Source: Agarophyton chilense
Taxonomy: Eukaryota > Rhodophyta > Florideophyceae > Gracilariales > Gracilariaceae
Assembly (NCBI GenBank): GCA_030374765.1
Contig: JARGXX010000027.1
Coordinates: 744,001 to 808,000, forward strand
Direction of reading: 5' to 3'
DNA length: 64,000 nt
Program-made: the position numbers and the translations under genes
Shown: in pieces, positions 21,578-30,798 of the stretch
Position numbering within the stretch: the first letter of the stretch is position 1
How the letters are laid out: every line of letters begins with the position of its first letter
Notes under the pieces: model-generated
The model's input: only the letters and a program-made list of their open reading frames with translations
Database searches by the model: none
What the model was told of the DNA's origin: nothing

Positions 21578-22300
21578 TCATATGACAGTGGCTGGTACAT
21601 TGGAATACGCCCATTTGGTGGATATGTTGAGGTTCTTGATGCGGAAGAGGGCCTGGGGCGTGAAAGCGGTTTGGATGCTTGTCCGAAAATAGAATGTTGG
21701 GGCGTAACGAATTTCCAGTTCAGCAGCTCGAAGGTCTTCCGCCCCTTTAGCCGACAAAATTCGTTCGGCCTTGGAACCATGTCTCTCCCGTTTCTCCAAA
21801 TCCTTCTTGAAACCGTACTGCACAGTGATAGGAGTGTTGCAATCGTATTGACCATTCATTGCTGCGATAGAAGTATCGGAATGCTCGAAGCAGGAGTACT
21901 TAACGAAACCATATCTCTTCGATTGGTTGATGTTCGGGTCCCGTATGATAAATGGTGCTTCTAGAAAAGAGCAAAACGCTGAAAACGCGTATTGCAATGA
22001 TCAACCGTCGGCGTTGTCCACCAAATTTTCAACGAAAAGGTTTGCATCGAGGTATTGGGTGCGAAGAACGACGGTGGACTGAGAGATGCGCATTGGTTTT
22101 GAATCAAGCTGGACAAGATTAAGCCCCTTTGAATCGTACAGGGCGTCTTGCGGGGTGTCAAACTCACTAGAACCGTAGCGGAAATGCTCGCCCGTGATGA
22201 AATGGCGCGAGATATACAAATGACGGAGGGGGGGTGGCTTGGACTATAAGCTCCAGCAAGAGAGCATCTGATGAATTGACATGGAGTGGTCGTACATAAA
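21578..22300 (-). pseudogene. SF3B4: Splicing factor SF3B4 (SAP49/Hsh49) fragment, decayed
   Basis: SF3B4 is a U2 snRNP protein with two RRM domains. The minus strand reads the end of RRM1 (FITGEHFRYGSSEFDTPQDA, then LNLVQLDSKPMRISQS), the link to RRM2 (LDANLFVENL) and RRM2 (FSAFCSFLEAPFIIRDPN, then GFVKYSCFEHSD, AAMNGQYDCNTPITVQYGF, KKDLEKRERHGSKAERILSA). The order and motifs match the family, including the RERHG..AER sequence after RRM2. One in-frame TGA at ~22001 lies inside RRM2, residues such as the RNP motif glycine are changed, the RRM1 start is degraded, and the normal Pro/Gly-rich tail is absent. No intron is visible between the RRMs. A broken copy, not the working gene. Confidence 0.8.
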
Positions 22301-22837
22301 AGCGGCTGCTGCTTATTCAAGTCCAGCAAAACTCGCGCAGGAAACCGTCGTGGACGTGAATGGAGAGAAGTTCTGTGTATAAAACAGAGCGAGAATTTGA
22401 ACTGAGAACATTACTGGAGTTAATAAACAAGTTTTTCCAAAGGCACTTGGTGACACTCTGTCTGACAATTAAAAGATTGAATTGTTACCTTGTTACCGAC
22501 ACGAAATGGCAGCAAAGCTGATCATCAAAAATACACGCATTTGCACTACCTCCATATCATCTCATACATGGTCATTTAGTGATTGCGAAGCACCAAATAC
22601 CAATTATTGGGAGACTCTCGAAAACTTAATTTATGTAGGCATAATTTTGGAATGAATTCTTCACCCTCAGACTGGATTAACTACAGTCGAGAACCTGCTC
22701 AAATCCTCTGGTGAGTTAGCGATTGCTACCTCTGCAAGAACCCTTAGACGTACTTCAACCCGGACGTCTTTGCCATAACAGAAACATGGCTAGAACACAC
22801 TGCGACACACCCCACACTGCGCGCCTGCACTTGGCCC
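22301..22837. other. No supportable gene
   Basis: A spacer between the SF3B4 and RPB1 pseudogenes (their starts face each other). AT-rich in parts, with no repeats or transposon ends noticed. Confidence 0.5.
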
Positions 22838-23916
22838 CTCACAAAACGAAAAACTTCTTTGCAAAGGGATTTCGTTATGCATTTACTCATACATGTCAAC
22901 ATTTGGGTTGGAATTGTCCCAGAAGCAACTATATACAATCCGAGACCTCTATGGACAGGAAGTCGGATTCTTTTATGGTGCTACCGTTTGTATATTTCAT
23001 ACGTTTCAATGTAACTCATCCGGAAGAAGAAAAGCTTGAAATCTCACCAGGACACACAAAGGTGTACATCTCCAGATGAGAATTTATCTGTGGAATCGTT
23101 GACCAGAGGAATTTAGATACTTCTACGAATGAATTAATTCACCATACTTGGAAAGAATTTGAACGAAGGGTAACCGACAAGATGATTTCAGAAATTCAGG
23201 TTTTAGTATACCACTACGTTCTGCACAGGTTCCATTATATTGGAATTGATGACACGATTGCCGATGAAGATACTATGCGATATGTCATTCAGTCGATCCA
23301 GAATGCAAAGAATGATGTGAAAAACCTCGTAAGGAAAGCTCGACAGAAAGCGTTGACCTTACTCCCAGGAAAAGTTATGATGGAATCTTTCGGAACAGAT
23401 GTCAACAAAGTGCTTAATGATGCCCTTGTTAAGTCTGGTTCTTCCGCTGATGAGTATATACTGAAGTTTATCAACATCGAACGAATGGTAAGCGCTGGAA
23501 GAAAAGATTTGTTAATCAACATTTCCCAAATATGTGCGTCCGTAGACCGTCAGAACGTTGAGGGAAATCGAATATTTTACGGCTTCAACCGCAGAATCAT
23601 TTTTTAGTTCGTGCTTGATGACCTTGGTCTAGAGAGTCGAGGTTTTGTGGAGAATTACTAGTAGCGGGGACACATTTCTTCGAAGTTTTTCTTTCACGCT
23701 AGGAAACGGCAAGAAGGTCTGATCGATACAGCAGTGAAAACTGCAGAAACAGGTTAAATTCAACGTAGAATTATGAAACCTATGAAAGAAATTATGTTCA
23801 GGTATGACGGAAACGTGAGGAATATTTGCAATCATATTATAGAGTTTTTGAATGAAGAAGATGGAATGAATGAGATATTTCCTGAAGATGAAACCCCAAC
23901 TTGCCAAATTTCATAG
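22838..23916 (+). pseudogene. RPB1: RNA polymerase II largest subunit (RPB1) fragment, decayed
   Basis: Reads a collinear internal part of RPB1, the catalytic subunit that makes mRNA: LTKRKTSLQRDFVMHLL, the GIVPEATIYNPRPLWTG block, SPGHTKVYI, GIDDTIADEDTM, KNDVKNLVRKARQKA, MMESFGTDVNKVLNDA, INISQICASVDRQNVEGNR, LESRGFVEN, then [14 protein letters not shown] and EFLNEEDGMNE. This corresponds roughly to the pore/funnel region up to the bridge helix. There is a frameshift at ~22960 and stops at ~23077, 23605 and several in 23650-23760. Conserved residues are lost: the usual VTAGSKGS reads VSAGRKDL and CVGQQ reads SVDRQ. The metal-binding NADFDGD part, the N-terminus and the C-terminal domain are absent. 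A truncated pseudogene. Confidence 0.88.
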
Positions 23917-24004
23917 TCAGTTTCAGAGGCGGGAAACCGTTTGCAGTTTTCCATTACTGTAATCTTCTGCTTTTTACGCGAGAAATAAGTAGCGTTATAT
24001 TTGG

Positions 24005-24169
24005 ATGGCCCGCCGCTGTCGGCTTTGGAACTGCTTCCACGGATACCGTTGGGAATATCGAATGGTGTTGAAGAGGAAGAGAGCGTCAGGTGCCCCGGAT
24101 GTGCGGCGAGATCGCAAGTCCCAGCGCCGTGACTCCGGGAGAGAAAGGAGTGGCGCCGACGGTGGTAGA
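24005..24169 (+). pseudogene. Plus-strand gene remnant, part 1 (left of copia-2)
   Basis: A plus-strand frame beginning ATG 24005 (MARRCRLWNCFHGYRWEYR), basic, with no recognised domain. It is cut by copia-2 at the GTAGA target. Reading across with the element and one GTAGA copy left out, the same frame stays open from 30799 to the TGA at 30931-30933 (99 codons in total). The frame then changes to the one followed in part 2. Whether this really belongs to the part 2 gene is inference. Confidence 0.35.
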
Positions 24170-24857
24170 TGTTGGCTGTTGACCCTGTGCTGTCACTGAA
24201 AAACAAAAGTGCAGGGGAGCATGGGCTGTTTTGGAGGGTGCCCCTGGAAAAGCGCATATGCGTGTCAGTCGGATCTCAACGTGAACTCGGGCTGTGATTG
24301 GCTACTGCAAATGTGCACATGCAATGTGGTGTGTACAAGTGGTATGGCACTATTGGGTTTGTCTGTGGTACACGTGTGTACGTGGTCTACTTGTACTACT
24401 GTGCACGCTGTTCAATATGTCCAGCTGGTGTACTATGAACACATCTCACAAGGTGTAACGAATGTACTTGGAGAAGAGACGTGACATGTGTATTACAGGA
24501 GACTTGGTGTACTGTGCTGGAACGTGAATGTGTATGGAGGCGGATTGCAAGTAGTGTATGCTGGCATATTGAATTTGTGCACACGTCAGTGTAATTATGG
24601 GCTGTGCACTGTATATTGCCTTGTTGTGCGCTGCAATGAACATTGACTAGGGTTAATGTCATGCTTGAATATGATTGGTAGTATTGAGTGTCCCTGCTTT
24701 GTAGTCTAGGGTTTACTTTGAGTTGGAGTCTAGACAGCTGACGTTTTGAAGTAGTATATAAGTGAAAGTTTGAGCGCCTCCAAGTAAATCCAAGCCAGAG
24801 CTGGCGAACTTCCTTTTCATTCCCTCAACCTTTCCTTCAGCTTTTCCCTTTCCATCA
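24170..24857 (+). repeat. Copia-2 5' LTR
   Basis: 688 bp, TGTTGGCTGT to TTCCATCA. The TATA box TATATAAG at 24755-24762 places the transcription start about 25-30 bp further on, leaving a short R-U5 before the LTR end. The same family ends at position 195. Confidence 0.96.
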
Positions 24858-24872
24858 GGTTATGGGCCCAGC
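24858..24872 (+). promoter_or_regulatory. Copia-2 primer binding site (half-tRNA iMet)
   Basis: GGTTATGGGCCCAGC directly after the LTR. It is complementary to the anticodon arm of eukaryotic initiator tRNA-Met (GCTGGGCCCATAACC), as known for Drosophila copia. Priming would use a cleaved half tRNA instead of its CCA end. Confidence 0.88.
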
Positions 24873-26059
24873 CCCGCTGACCTCTGCCGTCTAGTTCGTC
24901 TCTCGCCGCTCTCCCGCACCGCCGTTCACCCGTTTCGCTGTTCTATTCTCTTCGTTTCCGCCGTAGTAGCCGTTTCGTCGGGTGTGTGACCGTATCGTGG
25001 GTTGGTGTTGGTATTTTCTTTCGGTCTTGCGTTACTCCCTGAGGGCGTTGTGGTGGTAGTGGTTGGACGTTGTTATCGTGATTGTGTTTGGGTGCTCGTT
25101 GTTGCCCGTGTTTGTCGATCGCTATCCGTTTCGTTTGGTCTCCCTCTCTTTCGTTGTTTTGTGGATCCCTGCGTCGTGTTGCAGGTTCTGATCTGAGAGG
25201 TTGAGGACCGTGTTTGTTGAAGTCTGGGCCTGGAGTTCTTGGCTCAGCGTTCGTGTGTGTTTTTGTGTTTGGTCTGCATCTTTGCCTGTGCGACGAGCGG
25301 TTGATCCGAGGTACTTTGGGTGATTCCTTGTACTCGGGGACGTTAGCCTGGCGGCTTGAACCAAAGCAGGTGTACTGTCAAGCGGGTTCCCCACTGGTCC
25401 TTTTAGGGCGGATAACAGTGACGGTCGAAAGATCTGGTTGAACTTTGCGGGTGCATTTGTGGACGGGGTGCCGTGGCGCACTGCATTTGGCTGGTTGTTT
25501 GACTTTGTGTGTGAGCCCGACCTTTGTGGTTGGGCACTTGGACTGTTGTGAACAGCATCCATAAGGAGCTTTTGATCCGCAGTACGCGGGGAGGCGACGT
25601 TTCGAAGGCTGACCTCCTTTTCAGGATCAGGCCGCGTGCGATCTTCATTGATTGCTCGTTAGAAGCGTATCTTGGTGTTGAAGTAGCTTCGGTTTCGAGG
25701 TCGCGCTAGTTCTTGAAAGAGGCCAGAGAGGGTCAACTTGGTGAAGGCATATCTTCGGTCATTAACCATCCTCTGGAAGCCTCGTAAGGAGCAACGCGCC
25801 TTCTCCTTTTGACGTGGGAGGAGGTAGACTGCAGAAAACCGTTATCTACCCAGAAGAGCTCTGGGGGCCAGGGGTCCGACCTTTAGGGACGCGGGTATAG
25901 GAAGCCCTGCCAGTGCGCCCGCAGACTATTGTCTGTTCAATCTTGAAGACTTATTTGTTGTTTGTTGTTTTTACTTTGTTGTTGTTGTCTGTTGTTGTTG
26001 TTCACTTGTCTGTTGCTGTCAAGCCATCTCTCTCGGCCTCTTGTGACACTTTGCACACC
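24873..26059 (+). other. Copia-2 long leader
   Basis: About 1.2 kb between the primer site and the gag ATG, unusually long next to 50 bp in copia-3. Short frames only. A minus-strand frame at 25562-25122 (146 codons) has no recognisable content. The last part (25950-26020) is a GTT-rich tract. Possible roles are RNA packaging, translation control or an intron. None is shown. Confidence 0.6.
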
Positions 26060-29000
26060 ATGGATTCGTTCAGTGGGGTGAAAATCGAAAAGCTGGTTGA
26101 GGATAACTTCCACGTATGGAAGCAGAAGATTGAGCTGCTGCTTGCACTCAAGGACCTCGACGGCCACCTCGATTCTGTTAGACCCACTGACGAAGATGAG
26201 CTGTCGACTTGGAAAAAGAAAGATGCCAAGGCCAGAGCTATTATTGGTCTCACACTCAGCGATGAGCATTTAGATCATGTGCGGGACGCCGACAACGCTG
26301 CCGATATGTGGAAAGCCATTTGCGATGTGTTCCAACGCAAGACTCTGCTCAACAAAATCAACGCCCGACGGTCCTTCTACTCTGCCAAGATGCGTGATGA
26401 TGAGAAAATGCTACAGTTCATCAACCGTGTACGTCATCTGGCATCAGACCTGAAGTGTATGGACGTTGTTGTTGAGGAGGAGGACATCGCTATGGCCATC
26501 CTATGCAGACTTCCGGAAAGATTCGAGCACCTCATCGTCGCAATTGATACCACGATTGGCGATCGTCAACTCACTCTAGAGTTTGTGAAGAGTCGTCTGC
26601 TGCAAGAAGAGCAGCGAATGAACGATCGTGCCAAGGAGGAGCCTGGTGGAAGTGAGGCAGCTTTGGTTGGCAGGCAGTCGCGATGGAAGAACATCGAGTG
26701 TCATTATTGTCATAAGAAGGGTCATATCCAGAGGAACTGTTTCAAGAAGCAACGTGATGGGGCTAACATGAATCAGGTCGGTGCTGCTCACCCAACTGTC
26801 AATACTGAGCTCAGCGATGAGCGAGGTACGGGTGGCAACGACTCTGACTTTGTATGTCTCATTGCTACTGGCTCTGATAAAGCCACGAACAGTGACTGGA
26901 TTGTTGACTCTGGTGCTACTGCCCACATGACTTTTGACGAATCCATGTTCCAAACATATGATAGTAAGGTGTCTTCTGGCGTTAGCATCGGTAATGATTC
27001 CAAACTAGAGTCTGTTGGTCACGGTAGTGTGGAGCTTGATCTGATTGTGGAAGGGTCCAAACGAAAGTGCCAGCTGAAGCAAGTTGTTCATGTACCGAAT
27101 TTAAGGTACCATTTGCTTTCTGTATCGGCGATTTGTGATGTGGGGTGCAAAGTAGTGTTTGAAAAAGAGAAGGTATGTGTATACAAGGGGTCAAAAGGGG
27201 TTGCCTTGGGGCGCCGCGTCAAAGGCCTATACTACCTTTGCACTGCTGCACACCACTGTACGGATGTAAACAGCGCACTTGTGTCGGACTTGTCACTATG
27301 GCATGCTCGAATGGCTCATGTGAATGTGGATGGTATCAAGCATATGGCTCGAAACAAGGTTGTGTCAGGGCTCAATGTAGACGTTGCGCAGGATTCAGAT
27401 GTGTGTGGCTCATGTGTAGTAGGAAAAGCAACCCGTGCTCCGACTCCCAAGCAAGGGGGGGAACGAGCAAAACACGTACTGGAACTTGTTCACTCCGATG
27501 TGTCAGGTCCAGTAAGTGTGAAATCCTTGGGAGGCTCGCACTACTTCGTCACATTCATCGATGATCACAGTCGTTTCTGCTTCTTCTACATGCTCAAAAC
27601 TAAGGATGAGGTGTTCCAGATGTTCCTAAGGTGGCTCAAGTTTGTTCAAAACCAAACCGGCAGACAAGTGAAAACCATCACCGCACGTGAGAGTGTGCTC
27701 AAAGCATTGCGCACTGACAACGGTGGTGAATATCTGTCACATCGTTTTACCAAAGAACTTGAACGTCACGGTATTGAGCATCAGCGAACTGTGCCTTACA
27801 ATCCTCAGCAGAATGGACTTGCCGAACGGTTCAACCGCACACTCATGGACTTGGTCAGATCGATGTTATGTCACAAGAAATTGCCAAAGCACTTTTGGGC
27901 TGAGGCACTGAATGTTGCAGTGTATGTGCGCAACCGTGTGACTTGCAAAGCTCTTCCAAGTAGTGTGACACCATATGAACTGTGGCATGGTCAGAAGCCT
28001 GATGTGAGCAACCTGCGTGTGTTTGGGAGCCGATGCTGGTACAAGGTTGTGGATCATAAGCTGAAGAAGCTAGAGGAGCGTGGTGTGGAAGCTATCTTTA
28101 TTGGGTACACCCCAGGGTCTCACGGATACAAGTTGTGGGACTCTGAAAAGAAAAAGGTGATTGTGTCAAGAGATGTACGGTTTGATGAGTTTTCGGGCTC
28201 AGACAACCAGTTTAGCTATGAGGAAGAGGACTACGCAGACATTGACTTTAGTAATATGTCTAGTTCACATGATACCTCTACATCTGACACATCTGGTGGA
28301 CCCAGCGATGATGACCCTTCTGCGCCTTTGCCTGACTCTGATGATGCTTCTGACAGCTCTGTTGATGATTCCGCAGCTGATAAATCAGTTGAGCCTGTAG
28401 TGCATGAGACACAACCTGTTCGTAGGTCCACGCGTGAACGTAGGAAGCCGAGCTCATGGTGGCGTGCAACTGCTCTACTCACTGCCAGTGATGAAACCCC
28501 GCCGTCATATGATGATGCTGTGTCACGTCCTGATTCCGAAGCATGGAAGAAGGCAATGAAGAGTGAGTACCAGTCACTAATTGAGCATGACACATGGGAC
28601 TTAGTGCCAAGGCCAGCAGACAGCAACGTGATTTCGTCCAAGTGGGTGTATGTGCAGAAGTATGAAGCAGCACCATCTGGTGAACCAACTATCAGGTACA
28701 AGGCTCGTATGGTTGCTAGAGGATTCCTGCAGATCGAGGGTGTTGACTTTTCTGAAACATATGCACCTGTTGTTAAGTTTACCTCGATCAGGATGATTCT
28801 GTCAGTGACTGCTGTACGAGACTTTCATTTGCACCAGATGGATGTGAAAACAGCTTTCCTGAACGGTGACCTTGAGGAGACGGTGTACATGGAGCAGCCA
28901 ACAGGTTTTGTGCAGCAAGGTAACGAGGATCTGGTGTGTCGTTTGAAGAAAGCCATCTATGGGCTACGACAGGCACCCAGACAGTGGCATGCAAAGATAT

Positions 29001-30085
29001 ACTCGTTCCTTGTTGAGGAGATGCAGTTGACGCCAAATGACGCAGATGAGTGTGTGTACCGCGGAAAGATACTGGGATTTGTTGTTTTGATTGCTCTATA
29101 CGTTGATGACTTGCTTATTGCAAGTCCGAGCATGAAGACAATGGATCGTGTAAAGGCAGAGCTGTCGTCTCGGTTCCACATGAAAGACCTCTATCAAGCT
29201 CGCATGGTACTCGGATTCGAGATCCACCGTGACAGAGTTAAGCGAGAGTTGTATCTGACTCAGTCTGCGTACACACAAAAGGTCTTGGAACGTTTTGGCA
29301 TGCACCAGTCCAAACCAGTTGACACTCCAATGGAAGTTGGCATGGACCTGTCTGCGATTCAGGATGTACTCAGGGAGGTGCCGTACCGTCCGGCAATTGG
29401 CTGTCTCATGTACTTGTCTGTAGGAACTCGTCCAGATATCTCATACGCGGTGTCCAAACTTGCCAAGTATGTTGAGAAACCTGGAGAGATTCACTGGAAG
29501 GCAGTCAAACGTGTGCTTCGCTATCTCAACGGTACTTGTACATTTGGTCTCACCTACGGCTTAAACACCCATTTGGCACTTCAAGGCTACGTGGACTCTG
29601 ACTGGGCAGGCGATGTTGCAAACCGCAAGTCTACCAGTGGGTACTTGTTCATGATGGCTGGAGGTCCTGTGTCATGGTGTTCACGTCAGCAAGAAGTGGT
29701 TGCACTGTCTAGTGCTGAAGCTGAGTATGTGAGTCTGTGCAGTGGTTCCAAAGAGGCCATCTGGCTTAGGCGTTTGTGGAATGGCATCGGCATAGTCATT
29801 GGAGTAGAAGTGGACGATTCGGTAAAGTTGCTTGTTGAACCAACGCCTGTATATGTTGACAACCAAGGGTGCATTGACCTTGCCCGAAATGGCGTTGTCA
29901 ACAAGCGTACCAAGCATATCGACATTCGTTTTCACTTTACTCGAGAAGCTCTACGTGACAAGTCGATTGTGTTGTTCTACTGCCCTACCGATTGTATGAC
30001 AGCCGATATGCTCAACAAACCACTTTGCCGTGTGAAGCACGAGAGGTTCCGTGAAGACAGTGGCGTCCGACACCTAGACCTTTGA
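26060..30085 (+). CDS. Copia-2 Gag-Pol polyprotein, intact
   Basis: 1,341 residues from ATG 26060 (MDSFSGVKIEKLVEDNF). The frame is open 49 codons further upstream, but without an ATG. Domains in order: UBN2-type Gag core (DNFHVWKQKIELLL); CCHC zinc knuckle from C214 (CHYCHKKGHIQRNC); protease D283-S-G; GAG-pre-integrase HHCC region (LWHARMAHV with CGSC); integrase D480, D553, E589 (spacing 72 and 35); RT with the Y1014-VDD active site; RNase H (YVDSDWAGD, ALSSAEAEYVSL); C-terminal TADMLNKPL. All catalytic residues are present and there are no stops or frameshifts. The product cleaves itself, copies the element RNA to DNA and integrates it. A single ORF, so the Gag/Pol ratio must be set otherwise. 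Confidence 0.97.
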   Translation: MDSFSGVKIEKLVEDNFHVWKQKIELLLALKDLDGHLDSVRPTDEDELSTWKKKDAKARAIIGLTLSDEHLDHVRDADNAADMWKAICDVFQRKTLLNKINARRSFYSAKMRDDEKMLQFINRVRHLASDLKCMDVVVEEEDIAMAILCRLPERFEHLIVAIDTTIGDRQLTLEFVKSRLLQEEQRMNDRAKEEPGGSEAALVGRQSRWKNIECHYCHKKGHIQRNCFKKQRDGANMNQVGAAHPTVNTELSDERGTGGNDSDFVCLIATGSDKATNSDWIVDSGATAHMTFDESMFQTYDSKVSSGVSIGNDSKLESVGHGSVELDLIVEGSKRKCQLKQVVHVPNLRYHLLSVSAICDVGCKVVFEKEKVCVYKGSKGVALGRRVKGLYYLCTAAHHCTDVNSALVSDLSLWHARMAHVNVDGIKHMARNKVVSGLNVDVAQDSDVCGSCVVGKATRAPTPKQGGERAKHVLELVHSDVSGPVSVKSLGGSHYFVTFIDDHSRFCFFYMLKTKDEVFQMFLRWLKFVQNQTGRQVKTITARESVLKALRTDNGGEYLSHRFTKELERHGIEHQRTVPYNPQQNGLAERFNRTLMDLVRSMLCHKKLPKHFWAEALNVAVYVRNRVTCKALPSSVTPYELWHGQKPDVSNLRVFGSRCWYKVVDHKLKKLEERGVEAIFIGYTPGSHGYKLWDSEKKKVIVSRDVRFDEFSGSDNQFSYEEEDYADIDFSNMSSSHDTSTSDTSGGPSDDDPSAPLPDSDDASDSSVDDSAADKSVEPVVHETQPVRRSTRERRKPSSWWRATALLTASDETPPSYDDAVSRPDSEAWKKAMKSEYQSLIEHDTWDLVPRPADSNVISSKWVYVQKYEAAPSGEPTIRYKARMVARGFLQIEGVDFSETYAPVVKFTSIRMILSVTAVRDFHLHQMDVKTAFLNGDLEETVYMEQPTGFVQQGNEDLVCRLKKAIYGLRQAPRQWHAKIYSFLVEEMQLTPNDADECVYRGKILGFVVLIALYVDDLLIASPSMKTMDRVKAELSSRFHMKDLYQARMVLGFEIHRDRVKRELYLTQSAYTQKVLERFGMHQSKPVDTPMEVGMDLSAIQDVLREVPYRPAIGCLMYLSVGTRPDISYAVSKLAKYVEKPGEIHWKAVKRVLRYLNGTCTFGLTYGLNTHLALQGYVDSDWAGDVANRKSTSGYLFMMAGGPVSWCSRQQEVVALSSAEAEYVSLCSGSKEAIWLRRLWNGIGIVIGVEVDDSVKLLVEPTPVYVDNQGCIDLARNGVVNKRTKHIDIRFHFTREALRDKSIVLFYCPTDCMTADMLNKPLCRVKHERFREDSGVRHLDL

Positions 30086-30095
30086 AGTCAGTGAC

Positions 30096-30105
30096 AGAGG
30101 GGGAG
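30096..30105 (+). promoter_or_regulatory. Copia-2 polypurine tract
   Basis: AGAGGGGGAG directly before the 3' LTR, 11 bp after the stop codon of the polyprotein. Confidence 0.9.
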
Positions 30106-30793
30106 TGTTGGCTGTTGACCCTGTGCTGTCACTGAAAAACAAAAGTGCAGGGGAGCATGGGCTGTTTTGGAGGGTGCCCCTGGAAAAGCGCATATGCGTG
30201 TCAGTCGGATCTCAACGTGAACTCGGGCTGTGATTGGCTACTGCAAATGTGCACATGCAATGTGGTGTGTACAAGTGGTATGGCACTATTGGGTTTGTCT
30301 GTGGTACACGTGTGTACGTGGTCTACTTGTACTACTGTGCACGCTGTTCAATATGTCCAGCTGGTGTACTATGAACACATCTCACAAGGTGTAACGAATG
30401 TACTTGGAGAAGAGACGTGACATGTGTATTACAGGAGACTTGGTGTACTGTGCTGGAACGTGAATGTGTATGGAGGCGGATTGCAAGTAGTGTATGCTGG
30501 CATATTGAATTTGTGCACACGTCAGTGTAATTATGGGCTGTGCACTGTATATTGCCTTGTTGTGCGCTGCAATGAACATTGACTAGGGTTAATGTCATGC
30601 TTGAATATGATTGGTAGTATTGAGTGTCCCTGCTTTGTAGTCTAGGGTTTACTTTGAGTTGGAGTCTAGACAGCTGACGTTTTGAAGTAGTATATAAGTG
30701 AAAGTTTGAGCGCCTCCAAGTAAATCCAAGCCAGAGCTGGCGAACTTCCTTTTCATTCCCTCAACCTTTCCTTCAGCTTTTCCCTTTCCATCA
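30106..30793 (+). repeat. Copia-2 3' LTR
   Basis: 688 bp. I found no difference from the 5' copy by eye. Followed by GTAGA, the target duplicate. Confidence 0.96.
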
Positions 30794-30798
30794 GTAGA

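Larger units (their letters stand above)
24170..30793 (+). mobile_element. Copia-2, complete Ty1/copia retrotransposon
   Basis: 6,624 bp with 688-bp LTRs that look identical by eye, a primer site, a long leader, one intact polyprotein gene and a polypurine tract, flanked by GTAGA duplications (24165-24169 and 30794-30798). Everything needed for movement appears present, so this is the most recent LTR insertion in the window and may be active. Confidence 0.97.

Noticed and set aside
23917-24005. Left terminal inverted repeat of the KDZ-like transposon, paired with 63540-63650
   Set aside because: Only a weak GC-rich resemblance was found, without a clean inverted repeat or target duplication.
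25122-25562. Minus-strand 146-codon frame in the copia-2 leader as an antisense gene
   Set aside because: Low-complexity Thr/Ser/Pro/His composition, no similarity to the gypsy aORFs, and no conserved counterpart in copia-1 or copia-3.
25913-26059. Upstream extension of the copia-2 polyprotein with a hydrophobic, signal-peptide-like stretch
   Set aside because: It has no ATG, it begins with GTG, and the hydrophobic residues come from a GTT-rich low-complexity tract. The Gag motif begins directly at ATG 26060.
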